Numbered from the stretch's first letter, positions 14,485 to 23,027 are shown. The stretch: DNA of 35,646 nt from Euryarchaeota archaeon RBG_19FT_COMBO_69_17 (GCA_001800825.1 MGWD01000066.1:844-36489); one strand, 5' to 3'. Notes: generated by a model not told the origin, from the sequence alone. A program made the numbers and translations.

Positions 14485-15249
14485 CGTCTTCTGGAGGAGC
14501 TTGAGGAGGGCCTCCGCGTAGCGGGCCCCGAGCTTCTCGTCCCCGAACGTCTTCGTCGCCGCGGCCTTGTTGTCCTCGATCGCCTCGACCGTCTTCGTGA
14601 GGACGGACACGACGTCCTTCCCCGGCGCGCGGCGGAAGAGGGCCGCGATCGACGTGCCCTCGCCGTTCATGAGGACGAGCCGGCCCACGGGCAGGTGCAG
14701 GACGTACGTCCCCTTGCCGCGGCGGGAGGCCTCCCGCTGGATGAGGGCGGACACCTCGGGCTGGTCGAGGTACGCGGTCTCCCCGGACTTCGCGAGGACC
14801 TTCCCCGCCTTCCGGACGATCATGAGGGCCATCGCGTTCGACTCCCGCCCCGTCGCGGCGAGCTCGGACCAGAACGCGGCCTGGAGGGAGAGGGAGCGCA
14901 GGCGGCGCCGGAGGGCCGTCATCGCCTCCCGGTCCTGGGTCCGGGAGAGCTCCTTGAGCTCCGCCTCCATCTGCTTCGCCTCGCTCGGGTGGAGGAGGTG
15001 CCGGAACGTCTGGAACTCCTGGCCCAGGGCGTCCAGCTCGCTCGCGGAATGGGTTCTCGGGGACTCGGGCATGGGCGCCTCCGGCGGATCGCGCCCCGCG
15101 GCCAGGTCCGGGTTCTCCTGCTCGATCAGGTCGACCGCGTCCGCGAGGGGCACGTTCGGGTGGCGAAGCATCGCTTCCATCACGACGCCCCCGCGGCCCT
15201 CGAGTTCCCAGCGGAGGAGTTTCAAGGCTGCCTCGTCGCGCTTCGCCAT
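14476..15249 (-). CDS. Conserved hypothetical protein in the KaiC cluster
   Basis: 257 residues; I cannot name the family. The N-terminal part (1-75) is variable and Pro-rich around 50-65. A charged helical region follows (SELDALGQEFQTF to REAMTALRRRLRSL). The C-terminal half is more structured: MALMIVRKAGKVLAKSGETA, then GTYVLHLPVGRLVLMNGEGT and DVVSVLTKTVEAIEDN, an alternation of strands and helix that recalls roadblock/longin folds, though weakly. It lies between two KaiC-like genes on the opposite strand, overlapping the first by 9 bp. A TATA-like CCTTTTGTAG (minus strand, about 15281-15290) precedes it. Confidence 0.7.
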   Translation of the reverse strand: MAKRDEAALKLLRWELEGRGGVVMEAMLRHPNVPLADAVDLIEQENPDLAAGRDPPEAPMPESPRTHSASELDALGQEFQTFRHLLHPSEAKQMEAELKELSRTQDREAMTALRRRLRSLSLQAAFWSELAATGRESNAMALMIVRKAGKVLAKSGETAYLDQPEVSALIQREASRRGKGTYVLHLPVGRLVLMNGEGTSIAALFRRAPGKDVVSVLTKTVEAIEDNKAAATKTFGDEKLGARYAEALLKLLQKTSL

Positions 15250-15391
15250 CCCTTCTCGGGCGGGTGGAACGACCTGGGCCTACAAAAGGGCTTCCCTCCC
15301 GTGGGCCGCCTCCTGGACGCCGTCGCGGGCGCGCGCCCGCGCGGGACCCGCGCGCGAATGAATATCTGCCTCGATAACGAAGGCGCCACGC

Positions 15392-15398
15392 CTTTATA
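15392..15398 (+). promoter_or_regulatory. TATA box of second KaiC-like gene
   Basis: CTTTATAATG region; its centre is 26-27 nt before ATG 15423. An apparent earlier ATG at 15399 is part of this element, so 15423 is the start. Confidence 0.55.
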
Positions 15399-15422
15399 AT
15401 GCGCACCTCGTCGCATCCTCGC

Positions 15423-16142
15423 ATGGAAGTCGAGGTGCCCCTCGTCCACTCCTACGTGGACGGTCTCGACAAGATTCTGGGGGGCGGCGTCCCGAAGGGG
15501 AGCACGGTCCTCGTCGCCGGCACGCCGGGCACGATGAAGACGTCCCTCATCCTGTGGGTCATGAACGAGAACGCGAAGCGCCACGGGACGAAGGGGCTCT
15601 ACGTGAGCCTGGAGCAGGACGCGGACAGCCTCCGGACGGGCGCGGCGCGGATGGGGATGACGGACCTCCAGGAATCCCGCGTGTACATCCTCGACATGGG
15701 GCAGCTCCGGCGGGGCCTGTTCCGCGCGGAGAGCTCGAAGGACTGGGTCACGATCCTCCTCGAGATCATCAAGGAGGCCGTCACGTCGAGCGGGTACGGG
15801 ATGCTCGCCCTCGACAGCCTCGAGGCCCTGTACGCCCTCGCGGACCTGAAGGCCCCGCGGCGGGAGATGTTCCACCTCCTCGGGAGCCTCAAGGAGCTCG
15901 GCCTCACGACGTTCCTCATCGCGGAGACGCCCTTCGGGTCGTCGCGGCTCACCCAGTGGGGGGAGGACTTCCTGTGCGACGGGATCCTCCATCTCCGCAT
16001 GGTCGACGTCGGGGAGGCGGAGGCCCAGCTCCGCCTGCGGTGCGTGAAGATGCGCTTCATGAACCACGACCGGAGCGCCCTCGCCCTGAACCACGATGGC
16101 GAGAAGTTCTTCGTCAGCCATGTGATCTCGCGGAAGAAGTGA
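15423..16142 (+). CDS. KaiC-like RecA-superfamily ATPase, paralogue 2
   Basis: 239 residues. The same layout as its neighbours: SYVDGLDKILGGGVPKGSTV, Walker A GTPGTMKT (Lys39-Thr40), Walker B at Asp131 (MLALDSLEAL) and the C-terminal LRLRCVKMRFMNHDRSALAL. The residue after the first catalytic Glu64 is Gln65 (VSLEQD), where KaiC and the other two paralogues have Glu-Glu, so hydrolysis may be slower or altered. The predicted mRNA is leaderless. It is flanked by a conserved hypothetical gene upstream (opposite strand) and a UPF0216 gene 55 bp downstream. Confidence 0.88.
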   Translation: MEVEVPLVHSYVDGLDKILGGGVPKGSTVLVAGTPGTMKTSLILWVMNENAKRHGTKGLYVSLEQDADSLRTGAARMGMTDLQESRVYILDMGQLRRGLFRAESSKDWVTILLEIIKEAVTSSGYGMLALDSLEALYALADLKAPRREMFHLLGSLKELGLTTFLIAETPFGSSRLTQWGEDFLCDGILHLRMVDVGEAEAQLRLRCVKMRFMNHDRSALALNHDGEKFFVSHVISRKK

Positions 16143-16197
16143 GCCGCGACGGGAAGGCGGGGAAAGGTTCTTGGCGGCCCGGGGCCGTCCTGCGTCG

Positions 16198-16611
16198 ATG
16201 TTCACCCCGGGCGGCGTGGACCGCTGGGTCTCCTTCGAGCTCGGGCGGATCAACGACGGGCTCGTCGTGGAGCGGAAGAGCCTCGCGGCCCTGCGCCGAG
16301 AGGCGCGGCCCGCGTGCCGGACGCGGTCCGGGGACGAGCATCTCTTCGATCGGCAGGTCCTCGAGCGCCTCGCGGGCCTCCTCACGGCGGACGAGGCGGG
16401 CACCCTACGGCTGCCCGTGACCCTTATCGCCTCCGGGGACCTCGGGGACAGCGTCGTCCTCTCGGACGCCCTCGGGGCCAAGGCGATCCGCGCCCTCGAG
16501 GGGTTCGGAGAGGCGTTCCCGTACCGGGACGGGCGGATGGTCCTCCCGCACTCCCTCGCCCTCGAGGTCGTGCGGACGGCGGGCGGCGCGGTCCAGATCG
16601 CGTTCGGCTGA
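16198..16611 (+). CDS. UPF0216 (DUF61) family protein
   Basis: 137 residues from ATG 16198. The N-terminus WVSFELGRINDGLVVERKSL and the middle GTLRLPVTLIASGDLGDSVV match the archaeal UPF0216/DUF61 pattern, with the typical C-terminal LPHSLALEVVR. The function is not known for any member. Cysteines are few and no catalytic motif stands out. It follows the second KaiC-like gene on the same strand; the promoter, if it has its own, is weak. An upstream in-frame GTG/ATG extension would add only low-complexity residues and is not favoured. Confidence 0.78.
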   Translation: MFTPGGVDRWVSFELGRINDGLVVERKSLAALRREARPACRTRSGDEHLFDRQVLERLAGLLTADEAGTLRLPVTLIASGDLGDSVVLSDALGAKAIRALEGFGEAFPYRDGRMVLPHSLALEVVRTAGGAVQIAFG

Positions 16612-16618
16612 GGCCGGC

Positions 16619-17047
16619 CTACGCCTCGTCCGACTTCCCCTTCCGGGACGCCCAGAAGTCCTCGGGGACGTCGTCGTAGACGGAGGCGGCCTTCGCGGCC
16701 TCCTCCTTCGCCTTCTGGGCCGCGACGAGCTCCGCGATCCGGTCCTTCCGGAACATCCAGTAGTGGATCCGCCACTCCCGGCCGTCGTAGAGGGTCGTCT
16801 CCTCCCTCTCCGTCGTCAGGATCCCGGAGTCCTCGAGCATGTAGAACGCGTCCCGGTCCTCCGGCTCCAGGACGTTGTCGATGATCCGCTCGGAGTAGCC
16901 GAAGAAGTTGAGGACGTGCTGGGCCATGGACCGGGCCTCTTCCTCCTTCATCCCGGTCCGGTCGATCGAGTTCTTGATCGCCCGCGTGAGGTCGTCGACG
17001 GAGAGGGTCCCGGCGGGGCCGCGCTCCGGTTTCGTCTTGATCGCCAT
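16619..17047 (-). CDS. DUF6015-like conserved protein
   Basis: 142 residues from ATG 17047. Helical N-terminus (LTRAIKNSIDRTGMKEEEAR), then AQHVLNFFGYSERIIDNVL, EPEDRDAFYMLEDSGILTTE and GREWRIHYWMFRKDRI. The last block (wing-like strands after a helix pair) suggests a winged-helix DNA-binding fold. I associate this pattern with DUF6015 of Thermoplasmata; the label is from memory. The C-terminal 30 residues are charged. It is divergent from the third KaiC-like gene and shares its promoter region, so it is a candidate local regulator. A GTG at 17053 is an alternative start. Confidence 0.7.
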   Translation of the reverse strand: MAIKTKPERGPAGTLSVDDLTRAIKNSIDRTGMKEEEARSMAQHVLNFFGYSERIIDNVLEPEDRDAFYMLEDSGILTTEREETTLYDGREWRIHYWMFRKDRIAELVAAQKAKEEAAKAASVYDDVPEDFWASRKGKSDEA

Positions 17048-17083
17048 GGGCACCCTCGGGGCGTTCCAATGGGGGCGACGGGC

Positions 17084-17121
17084 TATTTAACCCTTCGGCC
17101 CCTCTGTCTCCCGTTGATTAT
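17084..17121. promoter_or_regulatory. Divergent promoter region between DUF6015-like and third KaiC genes
   Basis: Minus-strand TTAAATA (17084-17090) is placed for the gene starting at 17047. Plus-strand GATTATC (17116-17122) is 26 nt before the GTG at 17142. The second box lies in GTTGATTATCAAC (17114-17126), a 5-bp-arm palindrome that could be an operator. Confidence 0.45.
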
Positions 17122-17141
17122 CAACCTTCCCTCCGGGGTGC

Positions 17142-18050
17142 GTGCAAAGGGTTAACGAGCGCGGGGCCCTTGTCCGTATCCGGATGGCCCAGGGCGTCGA
17201 GTGGGTCGGGCCCGCCGCGAGTCCGGAGGAGCCGTCGCGGGTCCCGCCTGAGGTCCAGGACGAGGTCCGCGAGCTCCGGGACCAGGTCCGCCGCCTCCAG
17301 GAACAGGTGAACGCCCTCGCGGCCCGCCCGAAGGCAGGGGGCCGGATCCCGACCCACGTCGCGGGCCTCGACGCGGCCCTCGAAGGCGGCATCCCCCGCG
17401 GCCACGTCGTCCTCCTCGCGGGCCCGACCGGGGCGATGAAGACGTCCCTCGCCCTGTACGCCGTCGTGAAGAACCGCGCGGCGGGGGCGCGCGGGCTCTA
17501 CGTGACGATCGAGGAGGGGCGGGACTCCCTCATCCAGACGATGCGCCGCCTCGGCCTCTCGGAGGGGGACGAGTTCCTCGTCGACGTCGCGCGGCTCCGC
17601 CTCGAGCGGACGTCCGCGGAGGACGTGCGGGATTGGATGCGCGTCCTGCGGGACTACCTCGCCCGGCGGCACGAGCGGGAGGCCCTCGGCCTCGTCGTGA
17701 TCGACTCCCTCAACGCCCTCCTCGCCCTCGCGCCCGGGGCGGAGGCCCGCGGGGAGCTGTTCACGTTCTTCACGTTCCTGCGGTCCCTCGGGGCGACGTC
17801 GATCCTCGTCGAGGAGCAGGACCCCGCGGCCCCGCGGGTGGACCCCCAGGCCTCCTTCCTCGCGGACGGCGTCCTCGAACTGCGGTTCAGCGGGGCGGGG
17901 GAGGGCCGCGTCCAGCTCCTCCTCCGCTGCGCGAAGATGCGCCACACGCGGCACTCGAGGGACTACTTCGTCCTCCACCACGACGGCAAGAGGTTCGTCG
18001 CGAACCCCTACGAGGCCCCCCGCGGGCGGCGCTGGGGCCGCCGCGGCTGA
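17142..18050 (+). CDS. KaiC-like RecA-superfamily ATPase, paralogue 3 with N-terminal coiled coil
   Basis: 302 residues from a GTG whose spacing from the TATA box fits a leaderless mRNA; ATG 17184 is the alternative. Unlike the other two paralogues it carries an N-terminal extension with a heptad-like coiled coil (about 36-61, EVRELRDQVRRLQEQVNALA). Walker A is GPTGAMKT (Lys100-Thr101), the Glu pair is Glu124-Glu125 (TIEEG) and Walker B is LVVIDSLNALLAL. The C-terminal LLLRCAKMRHTRHSRDYFVL is shared with its paralogues. The coiled coil suggests oligomerisation or a docking partner. It ends 2 bp from the convergent sepF gene. Confidence 0.87.
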   Translation: MQRVNERGALVRIRMAQGVEWVGPAASPEEPSRVPPEVQDEVRELRDQVRRLQEQVNALAARPKAGGRIPTHVAGLDAALEGGIPRGHVVLLAGPTGAMKTSLALYAVVKNRAAGARGLYVTIEEGRDSLIQTMRRLGLSEGDEFLVDVARLRLERTSAEDVRDWMRVLRDYLARRHEREALGLVVIDSLNALLALAPGAEARGELFTFFTFLRSLGATSILVEEQDPAAPRVDPQASFLADGVLELRFSGAGEGRVQLLLRCAKMRHTRHSRDYFVLHHDGKRFVANPYEAPRGRRWGRRG

Positions 18051-18052
18051 GC

Positions 18053-18439
18053 TCAGAAGTTGCCCTTGATCTTCGCCCGGTCGATCTTGATCCCCGCGGG
18101 CGTGGCCATGAGCATGTTCTTGCCCACGACGGCGACGTCGCCCCCGCAATCCCGGACCGCGCTCTTGAGCTCCGCGGTGATCCGCTTCAGGGCGAGCTCG
18201 TCGCTCGAGACGCTCGTGTAGTCCAGGACGAGGATGTTCCCGTTGTACACGTGGGTCGCGAGGTCGTTCACGTCCTCGTAGCGGTAGATCTCCGCGACTT
18301 TCACGAGGTGCTCCACGGGCTCCCCGAGCCCGCCGCCCTCGCCTTCGAAGCTCAGCTCACCCAGGTCGATGTACGTGTCCGCGTCCGCGGCGGAGCCGCC
18401 CTCCGCGAGGCGCTTGAACGGCTTCTTGATGAAGGCCAT
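18053..18439 (-). CDS. sepF: Archaeal SepF-like cell-division protein
   Basis: 128 residues. N-terminal FIKKPFKRLAEGG would fit the membrane-targeting amphipathic helix of SepF. The core VAEIYRYEDVNDLATHVYNG (about 48-67), NILVLDYTSVSSDELALKRI and GGDVAVVGKNMLMATPAGIK are characteristic of archaeal SepF, which anchors FtsZ to the membrane. Length fits. Its leader is about 19 nt with a weak Shine-Dalgarno (AGAAGGG), preceded by an AT-rich TATA (about 18479-18487). It is convergent with the third KaiC-like gene (2-bp gap). Confidence 0.87.
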   Translation of the reverse strand: MAFIKKPFKRLAEGGSAADADTYIDLGELSFEGEGGGLGEPVEHLVKVAEIYRYEDVNDLATHVYNGNILVLDYTSVSSDELALKRITAELKSAVRDCGGDVAVVGKNMLMATPAGIKIDRAKIKGNF

Positions 18440-18613
18440 CCCGAATCCCTTCTGTGAAGGCGCATATCCAGCGCCACGAATTTAAAGATATCGGGGTCGG
18501 CCCGACGCCCCGCGGGGCAGCGCCGCGACGGGAGAGAGTTCCATAGACATAGCTGGATAATAACCGTGGGCGGGAGTGACACGGTCTCCCTCGGCACTCG
18601 TTCCGCGCATAAC

Positions 18614-18620
18614 GTTTAAG
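18614..18620 (+). promoter_or_regulatory. TATA-like box of flavoprotein reductase gene
   Basis: GTTTAAG followed by AAGGAGGGG. Predicted transcription start near 18643, 6 nt before ATG 18649. Confidence 0.4.
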
Positions 18621-18648
18621 AAGGAGGGGCCTTTGTCGCCTGCGTCCC

Positions 18649-19593
18649 ATGGCCTACGACGTGGTCATCGTGGGAGGGGGGCCCGCGGGCCTCACGGCCG
18701 GCATCTACGCGCGCACGCGCAAGCTGTCGACCCTCATCCTCGAGGCCCAGGCCGTCGGCGGGCAGCTCTCCTGGCTCTACCCGACGAAGTCCGTGTACGA
18801 CTACCCGAGCCACATCGCGATCGAGGGGAAGGAGCTCGGGGACCTGTTCGTCGTCCACGCCCGGGAGAGCGGCGCGGAGATCGCCCACGAGGAGGTCGTC
18901 GACCTCAAGAGGCTCAAGTCGGGCTTCCGGCTCACGACGAAGTCCGGGGCCGCGTACGAGGCGAAGACGATCCTCCTCGCGATGGGGATGGGGCTCTTCG
19001 AGCCCAAGCGCCTCGGGATCCCGGGGGAGGCGGAGTTCGAGGGACGCGGGGTCGAGTACCGCGTCCGGGACCGCCACGAGTACAAGGACCGCCGGGTCCT
19101 CGTCGTCGGGGGCGGGGACAGCGCCCTCGAGATCGCCCTCGAGATCGTCGCGTCCGCGCAGCAGGTCATCCTCGTCCACCGCCGGGGGGAGTTCCGGGCC
19201 ATGGAGAAGAACGTCGAGGCGGTCCTCAAGTCCCCCGTGAAGGTCCTCTACAACGCGGAGGTCACGTTCATCGAGGGGGACGACCGGGTGCGCCGGGCCG
19301 TCGTGTACGACAACCGCACCCTGAAGAAGTCCCAGTTCGAGATCGACGGGGTCCTCGTGAACATCGGCTTCGAGCCCAAGTCGACGCCCCTCCCCCGATG
19401 GGGGATCGAGCTCGAGGGGGAGCGGCTCATCAAGGTGAAGGCCGACATGTCGACGTCCGTCGAGGGGATCTACGCGTGCGGGGACATCGTCTCGTACCCC
19501 GGGAAGGACAAGCGGATCGTGACCGCGTGCGGGGAGGCCGTCACCGCGATCATGTCCGTGTACAAGCACCTCAGGTCCCCGTACTGGGCGTGA
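18649..19593 (+). CDS. Thioredoxin-reductase-like ferredoxin/NAD(P) oxidoreductase
   Basis: 314 residues. Two Rossmann motifs: FAD-binding VVIVGGGPAGLTAGIYA (5-21) and NAD(P)-binding VLVVGGGDSALEIALE (about 151-166); the C-terminal GIYACGDIV is the second FAD contact. The redox-active CxxC of thioredoxin reductase is missing: the position reads GVEYRVRDRHEYKD. That pattern is typical of the thioredoxin-reductase-like ferredoxin-NADP reductases. Expected to move electrons between NAD(P)H and ferredoxin or flavodoxin in the cytoplasm. Its 3' end overlaps the convergent HAD gene by 23 bp. Confidence 0.88.
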   Translation: MAYDVVIVGGGPAGLTAGIYARTRKLSTLILEAQAVGGQLSWLYPTKSVYDYPSHIAIEGKELGDLFVVHARESGAEIAHEEVVDLKRLKSGFRLTTKSGAAYEAKTILLAMGMGLFEPKRLGIPGEAEFEGRGVEYRVRDRHEYKDRRVLVVGGGDSALEIALEIVASAQQVILVHRRGEFRAMEKNVEAVLKSPVKVLYNAEVTFIEGDDRVRRAVVYDNRTLKKSQFEIDGVLVNIGFEPKSTPLPRWGIELEGERLIKVKADMSTSVEGIYACGDIVSYPGKDKRIVTACGEAVTAIMSVYKHLRSPYWA

Positions 19594-20236
19594 GGGCCCG
19601 GAGCAGGGGCGGCAGGGCGGCGGGCGTCTCGACGAGATGGGCGACCCCCGCCGCCTCGAGGCGCCGCCGGCCGCCGTAGCCCCACGTGACCCCGATCGTC
19701 CGGGCCCCCGCGGCCTTCCCCGCGAGGACGTCGTTCTCCGTGTCCCCGACGATCGCGCACGCGTCGACCGGGATCCGCAGGATGTCCGCCGCTCGGAGGA
19801 CCCCATCCGGGGCGGGCTTCTTCCGCGCGACCTGGTCCCCGCCGACGACGGCCCCGAAGCGGTCGAGGAGGTCGGCGAGGCGGAGGGCCTCCCGGCTTGC
19901 GGAGCTCGCCTTGTTGCTCACCGCGGCGACGGCCCATGGCCCCAGGGACGCGAGCATCTCGGGGACCCCTGGGAAGGCCCGCACCCCGTGGGCGAGGATC
20001 GCCATCTCCTCCTCGATGAAGGCGGCCGCGATCCGCGGGACGTCCGCCGGGGGGACGTGGAACCCCTCCGAGAGGATCCGGTCGAAGGGGAACCCGATCC
20101 ACGGGGTGATCGCGTCCAGGGAGACCGGGGGCCGGCCCGCGCGGGCGAGGGCCGCGTTGAAGGCGCGGGCCCACTCCTCCCTCGTGTCGAGGAGGGTCCC
20201 GTCGATGTCGAACAGGACGCCGCGCAGGGCGCGCAC
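19571..20236 (-). CDS. HAD-family hydrolase, phosphoglycolate phosphatase-like
   Basis: 221 residues from a GTG at 20236. All four HAD motifs are visible: DIDGTLLDT (10-18, nucleophile Asp10), VSNKAS (motif II), the Lys of ARKKPAPDGVL (motif III) and VGDTENDVLAGKAAG (motif IV). The helical cap after motif I is of the C1 type seen in phosphoglycolate phosphatases and beta-phosphoglucomutases. It removes phosphate from a small molecule; the substrate is undefined. It follows the PUA gene with a 1-bp gap, so they are cotranscribed. Confidence 0.86.
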   Translation of the reverse strand: MRALRGVLFDIDGTLLDTREEWARAFNAALARAGRPPVSLDAITPWIGFPFDRILSEGFHVPPADVPRIAAAFIEEEMAILAHGVRAFPGVPEMLASLGPWAVAAVSNKASSASREALRLADLLDRFGAVVGGDQVARKKPAPDGVLRAADILRIPVDACAIVGDTENDVLAGKAAGARTIGVTWGYGGRRRLEAAGVAHLVETPAALPPLLRALTPSTGT

Positions 20237-20237
20237 G

Positions 20238-20732
20238 TCACGCCTCCTCAGGGAGACGCCAGAGGTCGTCCCCGACGTGGTGGAGGGTCTCGATCGCCTT
20301 CCCCCGCTCCTCTCGCGCCATCGTCGGCCCGTCCATCAGGGCGCGCCCGACGGCGAGGGGCCGCCCGTGCGTCTCGTCCCGCACCCAGACGAGGTCCCCC
20401 GCCGCGATCCCCGGGTCCGCCTCGACGATCCCGGGCGCCATGACGTCGGCCCCGTTGTACACGAAGGGCACGGCGCCCATGTCCACGGTCACCGCGCGCC
20501 GCTTCGCGGGGCGGGCGAGGAGGGCCCGGACCGTCGGGGCGACCGCGTCCCCGTCGAGGAGGGCGAGGGCGTCCTCCCCCAGGAGGAGGAGCCTCATCTC
20601 GCCCGCCTCCGCCTCGTCGAGGGCGGCGTCGTCCGGCGGGACGTCCATCCCGAAGTCCGCGGCGAGCCGGGCGAGCCATGCGGACGCCTCCTTGCGCCGG
20701 AGCCGCGTGCGCCGTCGGATCCGCAGGGCCAC
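20238..20732 (-). CDS. PUA-domain RNA-binding protein (MCT-1/Tma20-like)
   Basis: 164 residues. N-terminal basic RRRTRLRRKEASAWLARLAA, a small alpha/beta domain, then a PUA domain beginning at AVTVDMGAVPFVYNGADVMAPGI (about 79-101), with GDLVWVRDETHGRPLAVG and a terminal GKAIETLHHVGDDLW. This arrangement is that of the archaeal MCT-1/Tma20-like proteins, related to translation re-initiation and ribosome recycling factors in eukaryotes. Start is GTG 20732; a TATA-like box (minus-strand CCATTATC, about 20757-20764) lies 26-29 nt upstream. The HAD gene follows directly. Confidence 0.83.
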   Translation of the reverse strand: MALRIRRRTRLRRKEASAWLARLAADFGMDVPPDDAALDEAEAGEMRLLLLGEDALALLDGDAVAPTVRALLARPAKRRAVTVDMGAVPFVYNGADVMAPGIVEADPGIAAGDLVWVRDETHGRPLAVGRALMDGPTMAREERGKAIETLHHVGDDLWRLPEEA

Positions 20733-20807
20733 GGGACGCGGGATGCGGCGGCGGGAGATAATGGTTCCCCGCGGAGCATTTCTATCGAGCCATGCGTATA
20801 GAAGTCG

Positions 20808-22937
20808 TCACGCCGTGGCCGCTCCCGTCTCCGCGCGGAGCTTCCGGGCCCGTTCCGACGTCGGGTTCATCCGGAGGGCGCCGTCGAGGAGCCGCTGGGC
20901 CTTCGCCTCCCGCCCGAGGCGGCGGCACGCGACGGCCGCGTCGCACCAGTACTCCTCGTCGTCGGGGTTGAGCCCGATCGCGGCGTCGAAGGCCGCGAGG
21001 GCCTCCCGGTCCCGCCCGAGGTCGAGGAGGAGATGTCCCTTCCGATGGAAGGGCACGTCCCGGGCCTCCCGGGCGTCGGCCGCCGCGGCGTCGCACGCGG
21101 CGACGGCCTCGTCCTTCCGCCCGAGGGCCGCGAGGGCCTCCGCCCGGACGAGGAGGAGCTCCGCGGTCGCGTCGTCCGTTGGCGCCGCCCGCAGGGCCTC
21201 GTCGGCCCGGCCGAGGGCCAAGAAGGCCCGCGCGAGCTCCGCCCGCGCCTCCGGGGCCGGGGCGAGGGCGACGGCCTTCTCGAGGAGGGGGACCGCGTCC
21301 GCGGGCGTCCCGAGGGCGATCCGCGCGCGGCCCGCGACGAGCCACGCGGACGCGTCTTGAGGGGCGGCCTCCCGGGCCCGGTCCGCAGGGCCGACCGCAT
21401 CCGCGGTCCGTCCGGATCGGAGGAGGAGGGACGCGAGCCGGACGAGGGGCTCCGCCCTGTCCTCCTTGGACGCCGCGAACGCGTACGCGTCGAGGGCCTC
21501 CGGGATCCGCTCGAGCTCTTCGAGGAGCTTCCCCTTGAGGAGGAGGACCTCCGCGTGCTCCGGCTCGAGTTCGAGGGCGGCGTCGAAGCACCGGAGGGCC
21601 TCCGCGTAGCAGCGCTCCGCCTCGAGGGCGTTCCCCATCTCCTCGAGGACCCGCCCGCGGAAGATCCAGGCCTCGTCGTAGCCGGGGTTCAGGATGAGGG
21701 CGTTGTTGAGGGCGTCCCGGGCGTCCTCGAGCCGCCCGAGGTTGTGGAGGACCTCCGCCTTCGCCATCCACGCGTGATCGTAGTTCGGGTTCAGCTCGAG
21801 GCTCTGGGCGACGAGCTCGAGGCCCTCCTCGTGCCGCCCGAGCTTGCCGAGGGCGTGGCCCTTCGCGTACAGGGCGTAGTCGAAGTCGGGGCGGATCTCG
21901 AGGGACTTGTCGTGGTACTTGATCGACTCCGCGTGCCGGGCCATCTTGTTCAGAGCGTTCCCGATGTTGTTCCACGCGATCTCGTACTTCGGGTTCACCT
22001 CGAGGGCCTTCTCGAAGTACGGGATCGACGGCTCGTACCGCCCGAGGTTGTAGAGGGCGTTCCCGAGGTTGTTCCAGAGGACCTCGTCCCCCCGATCGAG
22101 CTCCGTCGCCTGGGTGTACGCGACGACGGCCTCCTCGAGGCGGTTGATCCCGTGGAGGGTGTAGCCCTTGTTGTACCACGCCTGCTTGTAGCGCGGGTTG
22201 ATCTGCAGGGCGCGGTCGTAGCAGCGCAGGGCCTCGTCGTGGATCCCGAGCATGAAGAACGTGAAGCCCTTGTTGTTCCACGCCTCCTCGTTGAGCGGGT
22301 TCAGGGCGAGGGCCTTGTCGTACGCCTCGATCGCCTCCTCGTACTGCTCCGCGGAGTACAGGGCGTTCCCGAGGCCGCACCACGCGCGCTCGTCCTTCGG
22401 GTTGAGGGCTGTCGCCGCCCGGTACGCCTCCACGGCCTCCTCCGTCTTCCCGACCTCCTCGAGGAGGTGGCCCTTCCGCGCCCAGGCGTCCGCGTCCGTC
22501 GTGTCGACGCGGCCGAGGTCCTCGTACACGGAGAGGGCGGCCTTCGTGCGGCCCAGGCGGGCGAGGGCGAGGGCCTTGTCGTGGAGGGCTTCCGGATACC
22601 CGGGGCGGATCGCGAGGGCGCGGTCGTACGCGTCCACGGCGCGGTCGAGGCGTTCGAGGTACGCGTACGCGTTCCCGAGGTTGTACCACGCGATCTCGTA
22701 GTCCGGCTTGAGGGCCACGGCCCGCTCGTACGCGTCGACGGCCTCCTCGTGCCGGCCGAGGCTGTCGAGGGCCACCCCCTTGTTGTTCCACACGACGTGG
22801 TCCTCGTACCCGAGGGCGACCGCGCGGTCGTAGTGGGGCAGGGCGTCCGCGTAGCGCCGCGCGTCGCAGAGGGCGTTCCCTTCGAGGAATTCCGCCTCGC
22901 CGGATGCGAGGTCGCCGGGGCCCGCGGGGCGCGCCAT
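20808..22937 (-). CDS. Large tetratricopeptide-repeat protein
   Basis: 709 residues, almost entirely TPR repeats of 34 residues. At least the first dozen are regular (for example AWYNLGNAYAYLERLDRAVD, AWNNKGFTFFMLGIHDEALR, VLWNNLGNALYNLGRYEPSI); the C-terminal third is more degenerate and Ala-rich. No signal peptide, membrane segment or enzymatic domain is seen, so it is probably a cytoplasmic protein-binding scaffold. The TATA box CTTTATG (minus strand, 22964-22970) lies 26-30 nt before the start. It is divergent from glycerol-1-phosphate dehydrogenase. Partners are unknown. Confidence 0.9.
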   Translation of the reverse strand: MARPAGPGDLASGEAEFLEGNALCDARRYADALPHYDRAVALGYEDHVVWNNKGVALDSLGRHEEAVDAYERAVALKPDYEIAWYNLGNAYAYLERLDRAVDAYDRALAIRPGYPEALHDKALALARLGRTKAALSVYEDLGRVDTTDADAWARKGHLLEEVGKTEEAVEAYRAATALNPKDERAWCGLGNALYSAEQYEEAIEAYDKALALNPLNEEAWNNKGFTFFMLGIHDEALRCYDRALQINPRYKQAWYNKGYTLHGINRLEEAVVAYTQATELDRGDEVLWNNLGNALYNLGRYEPSIPYFEKALEVNPKYEIAWNNIGNALNKMARHAESIKYHDKSLEIRPDFDYALYAKGHALGKLGRHEEGLELVAQSLELNPNYDHAWMAKAEVLHNLGRLEDARDALNNALILNPGYDEAWIFRGRVLEEMGNALEAERCYAEALRCFDAALELEPEHAEVLLLKGKLLEELERIPEALDAYAFAASKEDRAEPLVRLASLLLRSGRTADAVGPADRAREAAPQDASAWLVAGRARIALGTPADAVPLLEKAVALAPAPEARAELARAFLALGRADEALRAAPTDDATAELLLVRAEALAALGRKDEAVAACDAAAADAREARDVPFHRKGHLLLDLGRDREALAAFDAAIGLNPDDEEYWCDAAVACRRLGREAKAQRLLDGALRMNPTSERARKLRAETGAATA

Positions 22938-22963
22938 TCCGCGCGTCCATCCGGGGTGGCGGG

Positions 22964-23027
22964 CATAAAGGTTCCGCGGTCGAGGTCAGGGATGAGAGCG
23001 TCGCGGAGCGGGGGACTCATCTTTAAG
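22964..23027. promoter_or_regulatory. Divergent promoters of TPR and glycerol-1-phosphate dehydrogenase genes
   Basis: Minus-strand CTTTATG (22964-22970) serves the TPR gene (start 22937). Plus-strand CTTTAAG (23021-23027) serves the dehydrogenase gene with a leader of about 14-23 nt. Confidence 0.5.
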
